Shown: piece by piece, positions 1 to 5,849 of the stretch
How positions within the stretch are numbered: position 1 is the first letter of the stretch
Layout: each line of letters begins with the position of its first letter
Source: Massilia sp. UBA2709
Lineage (GTDB): Bacteria > Pseudomonadota > Gammaproteobacteria > Burkholderiales > Burkholderiaceae_D
DNA: 19,410 bases
Assembly (NCBI GenBank): GCA_002354135.1
Contig: DEKZ01000307.1
Coordinates: forward strand, 1-19,410
Direction: 5' to 3'
Translations under genes and position numbers: made by a program
Notes under the pieces: model-generated
Told to the model about the DNA's origin: nothing
What the model saw: only the letters and a program-made list of their open reading frames with translations
The model's database searches: none

Positions 1-21
1 ATAGTCGTGGCGATTCAGCTC

Positions 22-38
22 ACGCTTTGACAAAGCGT
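22..38. repeat. 17-base perfect palindrome
   Basis: ACGCTTTG, one central A, then CAAAGCGT: two 8-base arms matching perfectly around a single base. The one-base centre suits a dimeric protein-binding site better than an RNA hairpin, and no T-run follows, so it is not an obvious terminator. It may belong to a gene to the left of the window. Confidence 0.45.
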
Positions 39-538
39 CAAGCCAGTTTACCGTAAATCCCTGTTTGCGACCAAAAAACGGCGTGCGGAACAGGCTGAAT
101 TAATGCTACCAAGAATTACTTATTGCTTTGCTCAACCGCGTTGCCAATCTAATCAGATTGTTAAATTGCGAATTTTCACTAAACGGCTGGGCACAAGGCG
201 GAGTCTGGCTTTGCTCAATGTATTTCCTGTTGTAAATCAATACCTTCGCCTCAAATTCTTTTACACAAATTAGTGGGAGAAATCTCTTGCGTGCGCCACA
301 AATAATCCCCATGTGTTGAAATGCCTATGTGACAAGCTTTCCACACGATAGCTTGATTTCCAACAATGAGTCATGTGCTCAGGACGGATGTGGACACGCC
401 GTATGAGTCTGATAATTTGTTTGAAAGACAAGTGCGTTTAGGGGAGTGTTAAGCAGAGCGCATGCACGCGGGCATGTTTCTTAAGCGGGAATTCAGACTG
501 GTTCTGCAGACTCTGTCTGAACGATGGCTCAAGAGCGT

Positions 539-592
539 GTTCGGGAACTTATGTTGACGAAAGGTAGTCATTAACAAAGTTCGTAACGGAAC
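539..592. promoter_or_regulatory. Two GTTC/GAAC dyads upstream of the HTH gene
   Basis: The first dyad is GTTC-GG-GAAC (539-548). The second is AGTTC-GTAACG-GAACT (579-592). Their centres lie 42 bases apart, about four helical turns, and just ahead of the HTH gene at 624. A TTGACG hexamer (554-559) lies between them, but no good -10 follows at 16-18 bases. The sites could be operators, possibly for autoregulation by the downstream protein. That role is inference. Confidence 0.3.
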
Positions 593-623
593 TATTTTAA
601 ACCACACTCACGAGGTAAAAATC

Positions 624-1028
624 ATGGCACACCATGCTTTGTCTTCACAGGAAAGCTACAACCCCAACCACCTGCTGGACATCCTGCTCGGCAAAATGCA
701 GCTGAAGAACGACGCCGCGCTGTCGCGCATGCTCGAGGTGGCCCCACCTGTCATCAGCAAGATCCGCCACCACCGTCTCCCGGTCGGCGCCTCGCTGCTG
801 ATCCGCATGCACGAAGTCACCGGCATGAGCATCCGCGACCTGCGCGACCTGATGGGCGACCGCCGCACCAAGTACCGCCTGTCCGACGCTCAGGGCCGCC
901 CGAAGCCAGAAGAGAAGGCAGCCCAGGCCGCCGCGGCAGCAGCCCAGCAACAGCAGCAGCAACAGCAAACCCAGCAGCAATCGCAGAACAACGAAGCTTC
1001 TTCGTCGTCTGGTAACTATGCGCACTGA
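624..1028 (+). CDS. Small helix-turn-helix (XRE/Cro-like) protein with Ala/Gln-rich tail
   Basis: A 134-residue protein, probably a cytoplasmic DNA-binding regulator. Residues about 15-78 read as a compact helical domain of the lambda-repressor/XRE kind: an LSRMLEVAPPVISKIRHHR stretch fits a helix-turn-helix, followed by a 'LLIRMHEVTGMSIRDLRDLMG' type helix pair. Residues about 79-100 are charged. The tail is low complexity: a run of alanines, eight glutamines, further QQ/N pairs, a serine run and GNYAH. The glutamines come from alternating CAG/CAA codons near 948-980. The start is supported by a GAGGT ribosome site at 612-616, eight bases before the ATG. The gene stands alone after a long AT-rich leader. 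Similar short HTH proteins are, as far as I recall, common in Oxalobacteraceae, but I know no assigned target. The tail probably varies in length and may mediate self-association. Confidence 0.75.
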   Translation: MAHHALSSQESYNPNHLLDILLGKMQLKNDAALSRMLEVAPPVISKIRHHRLPVGASLLIRMHEVTGMSIRDLRDLMGDRRTKYRLSDAQGRPKPEEKAAQAAAAAAQQQQQQQQTQQQSQNNEASSSSGNYAH

Positions 1029-1167
1029 TGCCGGCGGCATGGCAGCCTCCACTGCCGTGCCATCGGCCATGCGGGGCAGCGGCCCGGCGTCCTGAGACGC
1101 CGCGCACGCTGTCCTTCCTTCCCGCATCCCCTCTGCCGCCCCGCGGCATTCCCTTCCGGCAGTACTT

Positions 1168-1195
1168 CCGGTGCCCGTCCGGGCAGGCCGGTTTT
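1168..1195 (+). terminator. Candidate intrinsic terminator after the HTH gene
   Basis: Nested stem: outer CCGG (1168-1171) with CCGG (1188-1191), and inner TGCCCG (1172-1177) with CGGGCA (1180-1185), followed by TTTT (1192-1195). The inner loop is only two bases, so the real fold would open one or two pairs. It is the only T-tailed hairpin between 1029 and 1308; the rest of that spacer is GC-rich with no recognisable gene. Confidence 0.4.
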
Positions 1196-1308
1196 CGTCC
1201 GTCGCTCCCGCATCTGGATGACCGGGAGAAGTTGAGCGGCCCCAAGCAAGCACCAGCCGATTGCGGTATTCTCGCCGTGCTTGTTTTTCCCTCTACAAAG
1301 GACACACG

Positions 1309-1916
1309 ATGAAACTGTATTTCAGCCCCGGCGCCTGCTCGCTGTCTCCGCACATCGTCCTGCTCGAAGCAGAGCTGGCCTCACCTCCGAGCGCGTCGAC
1401 CTCGGCAAGAAGCTGACGGCTAGTGGCGTGGACTTCCGCAGCATCAATCCGAACGGATATGTGCCGGCGCTCGAACTGGACAACGGCGCCGTGCTGACCG
1501 AAGGCCCGGCAATCGTCCAGTACCTGGCCGACAGCGCGCCCCAGGCCGGCCTGCTGGCGCCCGTGGGCAGCGTCGAGCGCTACCAGGCCATCAGCTGGCT
1601 GAACTACATTTCGACCGAGCTCCACAAGAACTTCAGCCCCCTGTTCAAGCCGGACTCGACCGAAGACATGCGCGAGCGCGCACGCAAGATGCTGGCGCTG
1701 CGCTTCGACCATGTCGCGCGTCACCTGGAAGGCCGCGAATTCCTCGCTGGCAGCCAGTTCGGCGTGGCCGACGCCTACCTGTTCACCGTGCTGGGCTGGA
1801 CCGACTTCCTGAAATTCAGCCTGGCCGACTGGCCGCAGCTGCAGGCCTTCCGTGCGCGCATCGCCCAGCGTCCGGCCGTGCAGCAGGCCATGCGCGAAGA
1901 AGGCCTGATCAAATAA
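1309..1916 (+). pseudogene. Beta-class glutathione S-transferase, one-base frameshift near the N-terminus
   Basis: Glutathione S-transferases conjugate or reduce electrophiles with glutathione in the cytoplasm. The ATG at 1309 has an AAAGGA ribosome site (1297-1302) and opens with MKLYFSPGACSLSPHIVLLE, the N-terminus of bacterial beta-class GSTs including the mixed-disulfide Cys10. That frame hits TGA at 1414-1416 after 35 codons. The rest of the protein (SERVDLGKKLTASG, then NPNGYVPALELDNG with the cis-proline loop, then the all-helical C-terminal domain ending EEGLIK) continues in another frame to 1916. One missing base near 1381 explains everything: GCCTCACC would read A-F-T as GCC TTC ACC. 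Restored, the product is 202 residues, the normal family length. The body is uncorrupted, so this is either a very recent inactivation or a sequencing/assembly error. The long frame entered through TTG at 1281 lacks the glutathione-binding first strand and helix and is unlikely to be used. Confidence 0.85.
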
Positions 1917-1938
1917 GCCCCATCAAGTAAACAGGTCG

Positions 1939-1958
1939 CCGCCCACCCGCTTGGGCGG
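1939..1958 (+). promoter_or_regulatory. Hairpin just ahead of the DUF1697 gene
   Basis: CCGCCCA (1939-1945) pairs with TGGGCGG (1952-1958) around a six-base loop. No T-run follows, so it is a weak terminator candidate for the GST gene. Its 3' arm holds the only G-rich sequence close to the start codon at 1971, so folding could influence ribosome access. That effect is inference. Confidence 0.3.
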
Positions 1959-1970
1959 TAACATGGCCGC

Positions 1971-2537
1971 ATGACGAACAAACGCTACATCGCCCTGCTG
2001 CGCGGCGTGAACGTGGGCCGCGCCAAGCGCGTGGCCATGGCCGACCTGCGCAAACTGGTCGAAGACCTCGGCTATGCCGAGGTGCGCAGCGTCCTGAACA
2101 GCGGCAACATCGTGTTCAGCGCCGCCGAGCTCGACCCAGGCGTGGCCGCCGCGGCCATCGAGGAAGGCCTGGTGCTCAAACTGGGCGTGTCGGCGCGCGT
2201 GATGGTGCTCGCAAGCGAAGACCTGGCGGCCGTGCTGGCCGAAAACGCCCTGCTGCCGGTTGCGACCGACCACGCGCGCCTGCTGGTATTCCTGCTGCCC
2301 GACGCCGCGGCGCGCGCGGCCTTGGCGCCGCTGTGCGAACGCGACTGGGGCGAAGGCGCCCTGGCGCTCGGCCAGCGCGCGGCCTATGTCTGGTGTCCGG
2401 ATGGGGTGCTCGACAGTCCCGCCGCGGCGGCGCTCGGCAAGCAATTGGGAGACGCGACCACGTCGCGCAACTGGAATACGCTGTGCAAACTGTATGCGCT
2501 GTGCACCGAGCCCGCGCCGGCGCCACGCGGCGCATGA
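1971..2537 (+). CDS. DUF1697 family protein
   Basis: A 188-residue soluble protein of the DUF1697 family, whose biochemical role I do not know. The family signature sits at the N-terminus: YIALLRGVNVGRAKRVAMADL (residues 5-25), then a 'LGYAEVRSVLNSGNIVFSA' stretch giving the typical alpha/beta fold start. The middle is Ala/Leu-rich, and the C-terminal part (SRNWNTLCKLYAL) matches the usual 'TTRNWNTV' type ending of the family. There is no signal peptide or membrane helix. The start ATG at 1971 has only a weak G-rich ribosome site within the hairpin at 1939-1958; an ATG at 1963 is out of frame. It lies 54 bases after the broken GST gene in the same direction and may be cotranscribed with it. 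It converges on the PEP-CTERM gene across 103 bases holding only weak GC-rich dyads. Confidence 0.85.
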   Translation: MTNKRYIALLRGVNVGRAKRVAMADLRKLVEDLGYAEVRSVLNSGNIVFSAAELDPGVAAAAIEEGLVLKLGVSARVMVLASEDLAAVLAENALLPVATDHARLLVFLLPDAAARAALAPLCERDWGEGALALGQRAAYVWCPDGVLDSPAAAALGKQLGDATTSRNWNTLCKLYALCTEPAPAPRGA

Positions 2538-2640
2538 AGCGCAGCGGCTGAATCCAACGCCCTGACGCCAGCGCTGAACTGGCGCTTCGCCACATCGGCC
2601 GATCCGCAGCGTCCGGCGGCGCTGGCCGAGCTTGTCCGCG

Positions 2641-2907
2641 CTACTTGAATTTCTCGTTGCTGTCCCGACGTGCCCGGTAGCCGAGCAGGACCAGGCCGAC
2701 CAGCATCATGGCGAACACTTCCGGTTCAGGCAGTTCCGACATGTGCACGGTGACAAAGTCGGAGCCGGGCGTCGCGGCTGGGGCGGTGACGCGCGGCTGG
2801 GCTTGCGCTGTGTCATCGGCTGCGGAGGGCGACAGGTCGATGACGGCCGCTTGCGCCGCACCGCCGACGACAAGACCGAGCGCTACTGCGAGTAAAAATC
2901 TGTTCAC
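2641..2907 (-). CDS. Small PEP-CTERM sorting-signal protein
   Basis: An 88-residue exported protein. Residues 1-20 are a signal peptide (MNRFLLAVALGLVVGGAAQA, cleavage expected after AQA). A short Ala/Pro/Asp-rich mature part follows, and the C-terminus is a PEP-CTERM tripartite signal: P60-E61-P62, a hydrophobic segment (VFAMMLVGLVLLGY) and an RARR basic cluster. In the known PEP-CTERM/exosortase system this tail is recognised by an exosortase in the inner membrane, and such proteins are often linked to exopolysaccharide or floc formation. The mature part is only about 35-40 residues, unusually short. I chose the GTG at 2905-2907 because GGAAGGGA lies about six bases upstream and the signal peptide begins there; the upstream in-frame ATG at 2955 would add 16 polar residues ahead of it. 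No exosortase gene is in this window. Confidence 0.75.
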   Translation of the reverse strand: MNRFLLAVALGLVVGGAAQAAVIDLSPSAADDTAQAQPRVTAPAATPGSDFVTVHMSELPEPEVFAMMLVGLVLLGYRARRDSNEKFK

Positions 2908-3514
2908 GATTGTTCCCTTCCTTGCAGATATTGCTGGGTACAAACGCCGTATCAAAACGACACAGCCAGCGCCGTCGACGCCATCCGGTCCACAAAAAGC
3001 ATAGCAAAAACCGCCGCGCGCTTCGCGTCATTTCGCATGAATGTCGCGCGGCATGTGCGCCAGGAACCGGAGCCGGGGCGTGACCGTTGCGCGCCGGAAG
3101 ACTTGCCGCCGGCAGTCCACACCATGTTAAAGAAATGCGACAGGCAGCGAAGCGGCGCATATCAAAGAAGCAAGGCTTGCATCGCGCTTTGTTGAAACAG
3201 AATCAAGGTGTTGCCGGTTTGGATAGACGGATTGCTGATTTATTTGACAGGCTCGCAACGATTTTGATTGTCAAGGTTTCCACCTATGACACCAATCAAA
3301 ATTTTTTAAGCCAGGCGTATACATCTCCGTTTTCTTTACGGGTATAGTCTCCCTATCCCTATTGCCCTTGGGCATCAAAACGATGTCGAACAAGCACTTG
3401 TTCGACTCCTCGCGGCTCCGACGCCGACGCCGTTCCGACAAGCGCGACCCGGAAGGCCGCCTCCGTTTTTGCACTGTTGCATCACGCGCACCATACATTT
3501 GTAGAGTACCGATA
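2908..3514. other. Divergent intergenic region between PEP-CTERM and FtsH-like genes
   Basis: No gene is supported. The part from about 3170 to 3350 is AT-rich and probably contains the protease promoter. TTGACA (3244-3249) and TGTCAA (3269-3274) form an inverted pair; TATGAC (3285-3290) and TATAGT (3343-3348) are -10-like, but none pairs with a -35 at ideal spacing. The open frame running from TTG at 3362 into the protease carries, up to 3514, rare codons (AGA, ATA, TCA, TGT), an Arg run and a perfect palindrome, so I read it as untranslated leader. Confidence 0.5.
3385..3406. promoter_or_regulatory. 22-base perfect palindrome in the leader of the FtsH-like gene
   Basis: GTCGAACAAG (3385-3394), CA, CTTGTTCGAC (3397-3406): ten perfectly paired bases on each side. 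As RNA it gives an eight-pair stem with a six-base loop; as DNA it could be an operator. It lies 109 bases before the chosen start codon at 3515. No T-run follows, so it is not a simple terminator. If the ATG at 3383 were used, the palindrome would cover its first codons. Confidence 0.55.
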
Positions 3515-5473
3515 ATGCCCAACTTTGCCCGACTCCAGATCGCCTTCAAGAACGTCTACGTGCGCATTGCCGCCGCCGTGTTGCTTGGAGCGATAGCCGG
3601 TGTGGCGATCTGGTCGGCCGACAAGCCGCAGGATCCGAGCCCGGTCGTCCATTCGCAGGACATTTCCGAAATCACGCGCCTGGCTGCGCACAAGGACACG
3701 CTCGAATTCCTGATGGTGGCCAAGCCGCTGTCCGAATCGCCGCGCTACGTGTTCAAGTTCAAGGGCGCGCCCGAACTGCACGTGGTCAAGGTGCCGAGCA
3801 CCTCGCACCTGAGCCTGGAGCGCGAAGTGCTGCTCAAGAACGCGATTCCGTATTCGATCGCCAAGGAAGACTTCCTGGCCTCGCACAAGGCCGTGCTCGA
3901 CGAAGGCGGCAGCTTCGCCTCTGACAGCCTGGACTTCGTCAAGCGTCACGCCTTCGAGATCGTCCTGATCCTCCTGATCGTCTACAGCCTGAAATTCGGC
4001 ATCCCGGGCATGGGCGCGAGCGCGACCATGATCACCCCGGACAAGCTCAAGGGCAGCATGGACGACCTGATCGGCATGGAAGACATCAAGCAGGAAGTGC
4101 TGCACCTGGAAGACATGATCCGCAACCGCGAGGAATACCAGTCGCACAACATCGACAAGCCCTTCAACGTGATGCTGACCGGGCCTGCCGGCACCGGCAA
4201 GACCAAGCTGGTGGGCTACCTCGCCAAGCGTCTCGACATGCCCCTGATCTCGGCCTCGGGCTCGGCGCTGGAATCGGGTTACGTCGGCGGCGGCTCGAAG
4301 GCACTGAACGCCCTGTACCGCAAGGCCTGCGCCAAGGGCAAGTGCATCATCTTCCTGGATGAAGCCCAGAGCCTGTTCATGCCGCGCGGCCGCAGCGAAA
4401 AGAAATGGGAAGACGACACCGCCAACACCCTGCTGGGCTTGCTGGACGGCGTGAAGAGCGACAAGGGCCAGGGCGTGATCTGGGTCGTCGCCTCGAACTT
4501 CGACGACGCCTCGACCGAGATGGACGAAGCGATGCTGCGCCGTTTCTCGGTGAAGATCAACTTCCGCCTGCCGAACAAGAACGAGCGCCGTGAGCTCTTG
4601 AGAAGCTTCCTGTCGCGCAAGAAGGAAGGCCTGGTCGATTGGAGCGACCTGGACCTGGACCAGGTCGCGGAAATCACCCAGAACCTGAGCCCGGCGCTGC
4701 TGGAAACCGTGGTCGAGCTCGCATCGATGATCTCGATCCAGGAAAAGGCGATCATCAACACCGACCTGCTGTTCCGCGCTTATGAACGCGCCACGATCGG
4801 CCTGACCGACCGCGCCACCACCGCCGAGAAGCACAAGCAGCGCGAGCGCATCGCCCTGCACGAGCTGGGTCACTTCTTCATGCAGATCGATCCCTGGCTG
4901 CGCGCCGGCCTGAGCCTGGACGAAGTGAAGGAAAAGTCGCACCTGCTGAAGATCAGCACCGAGGCGGTGTCGAAGATCGGCGCCCTGGGCTATGTGCTGC
5001 AGTCGGGTGACGACATGTCGCTGCGCACGCTGGAAGAGCTCGAGCGCGACGTGATCGGCCTGTACGGCGGCATGGCGGCGGAAGAACTGTTCTACGGCGC
5101 CCGCGGCATCTCGGTCGGCGCCCAGAACGACATCGAGAAAGTGACCAAGATGCTGAACCTGATGGTCAACCGCCTGTCGATGTACTCGCGCTCGAAGATC
5201 GACTACAGCCAGTTGCAGAACGACGCCAGCGGCGAGCACACCCTGCGCCAGATGGAAGAAAAGGCGGATGAGCTCTACAGCTACACCCTGGGCGCGATGC
5301 GCGACTACCGTGCCATGATCGAGTCGATCAAGGACACGCTGCTCGAGCAGTACGTGCTGTCGAAGGACGCCGTGTTCGCGCTGCTGGAAGAGCGCAAGGA
5401 ACTGCTGCAGTTCGCGCCGCGCCACGCCAACCTGAAGCTGTGCGCGGAGACCGGCGAGATGGTCGCCGCCTGA
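3515..5473 (+). CDS. FtsH-like membrane AAA+ zinc metalloprotease (AAA + peptidase M41)
   Basis: A 652-residue inner-membrane ATP-dependent protease resembling FtsH, probably a paralogue rather than FtsH itself. Layout: TM helix 1 about residues 17-34; a periplasmic segment of about 110 residues; TM helix 2 about 147-165; AAA+ domain with Walker A GPAGTGKT (223-230), pore-loop GYVGGG (255-260), Walker B IIFLDE (278-283) and an arginine-finger region EAMLRRF (338-344); then peptidase M41 with HELGH (449-453) and GAQND (535-539), whose H449, H453 and D539 match the zinc ligands of the family. Differences from canonical FtsH: FLDEAQSLF where FtsH has FIDEIDAVG, a shortened second region of homology (ASNFDDAS...), and HELGH for HEAGH. 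Length is close to E. coli FtsH (about 645). Start at 3515: a weak GAG ribosome site eight bases before and membrane topology that begins at once; upstream in-frame starts (3362, 3383) add leader-like sequence. The gene is monocistronic, with a strong terminator after it. Confidence 0.85.
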   Translation: MPNFARLQIAFKNVYVRIAAAVLLGAIAGVAIWSADKPQDPSPVVHSQDISEITRLAAHKDTLEFLMVAKPLSESPRYVFKFKGAPELHVVKVPSTSHLSLEREVLLKNAIPYSIAKEDFLASHKAVLDEGGSFASDSLDFVKRHAFEIVLILLIVYSLKFGIPGMGASATMITPDKLKGSMDDLIGMEDIKQEVLHLEDMIRNREEYQSHNIDKPFNVMLTGPAGTGKTKLVGYLAKRLDMPLISASGSALESGYVGGGSKALNALYRKACAKGKCIIFLDEAQSLFMPRGRSEKKWEDDTANTLLGLLDGVKSDKGQGVIWVVASNFDDASTEMDEAMLRRFSVKINFRLPNKNERRELLRSFLSRKKEGLVDWSDLDLDQVAEITQNLSPALLETVVELASMISIQEKAIINTDLLFRAYERATIGLTDRATTAEKHKQRERIALHELGHFFMQIDPWLRAGLSLDEVKEKSHLLKISTEAVSKIGALGYVLQSGDDMSLRTLEELERDVIGLYGGMAAEELFYGARGISVGAQNDIEKVTKMLNLMVNRLSMYSRSKIDYSQLQNDASGEHTLRQMEEKADELYSYTLGAMRDYRAMIESIKDTLLEQYVLSKDAVFALLEERKELLQFAPRHANLKLCAETGEMVAA

Positions 5474-5511
5474 GATCGGACCTGGCCGGCGCTGCGGCGC
5501 CGGATGAACAA

Positions 5512-5550
5512 ATGCCCGCTGTGCGCGCTGCACCAGCGGGCATTTTGTTT
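5512..5550 (+). terminator. Intrinsic terminator of the FtsH-like gene
   Basis: ATGCCCGCTG (5512-5521) pairs perfectly with CAGCGGGCAT (5534-5543) around a 12-base loop, followed by a T-rich tail (TTTGTTT). It starts 38 bases after the stop codon. Confidence 0.85.
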
Positions 5551-5596
5551 GGCGCCCGATTGATCCGCTACCCTGAACGATGAGGCCAGCGCGAAC

Positions 5597-5795
5597 GTAG
5601 GGTGGGCACTCCGTGCCCACGTGTTACGCACGTATCCGGCAATCGATTGCAGCGACTTGTCGCCCGCAGTGTGTCCGACGACGGGAAGTCGGTTGGCGTC
5701 TTCCGATAACTCCAGAGAAGCCGGCGGGCGACTTGTCAGCGCCGCTGGTGCAAGCTTGAACACGTAAACGCGTGGGCACGGAGTGCCCGCCCTAC
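5597..5795. repeat. Inverted pair of GTAG-type REP palindromes (BIME-like)
   Basis: A 25-base palindromic unit at 5597-5621 starts GTAGGGTGGGCA and ends TGCCCACG. The same unit recurs inverted at 5771-5795 with a single mismatch (GTAGGGC instead of GTAGGGT). Between them are 149 bases without a gene, containing a second inverted repeat (GTCGCCCGC at 5659-5667, GCGGGCGAC at 5724-5732). A GTAG head followed by a GC-rich stem is the known hallmark of REP elements mobilised by RAYT transposases, and head-to-head pairs resemble BIMEs. It fills the spacer (5474-5849) between the convergent protease and ybaL genes; apart from it and the terminator I see nothing else there. Confidence 0.75.
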
Positions 5796-5849
5796 CGGTA
5801 GCTGCGCGGCCGGATGTCTGCGTCAATTCGTCGCCGGCCGGGTTCCCGT

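Larger units (their letters stand above)
1..623. other. AT-richer gene-free region upstream of the HTH gene
   Basis: No convincing gene is visible here. The stretch is clearly richer in A and T than the rest of the window, and its short open frames have codon use unlike the neighbouring genes. It holds a 17-base perfect palindrome near the left edge (22-38), a 7-base inverted repeat (TTCAGAC at 492-498 and GTCTGAA at 515-521, 16-base loop), and two GTTC/GAAC dyads close to the downstream gene. Scattered -10-like hexamers such as GATAAT (411-416) lack a properly spaced -35. It is probably a long regulatory region, but it could hide a small RNA or the remains of a decayed gene. Confidence 0.5.

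Noticed and set aside
106..312. A 68-codon minus-strand frame in the AT-rich region
   Set aside because: No recognisable domain, no good ribosome site and AT-driven codon use. It may be real, but nothing supports it.
1281..1916. GST translated from the TTG at 1281 as an intact gene
   Set aside because: The first 35 or so residues would be out-of-frame sequence replacing the essential glutathione-binding strand and Cys10. The true N-terminus is present in the neighbouring frame.
2538..2640. Terminator between the convergent DUF1697 and PEP-CTERM genes
   Set aside because: Only short GC dyads such as AGCGC...GCGCT without a T-run on either strand.
3362..3514. N-terminal extension of the FtsH-like protein from TTG 3362 or ATG 3383
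   Set aside because: No ribosome site, a perfect palindrome across the start, an Arg run and rare codons (AGA, ATA, TCA). The membrane protein begins naturally at 3515.
3482..5620. A 712-codon open frame antisense to the FtsH-like gene
   Set aside because: It mirrors a strongly supported gene with Walker and zinc motifs. Its own product is His/Gln/Val/Ala-rich with no domain, as expected for the shadow of a GC-rich gene.
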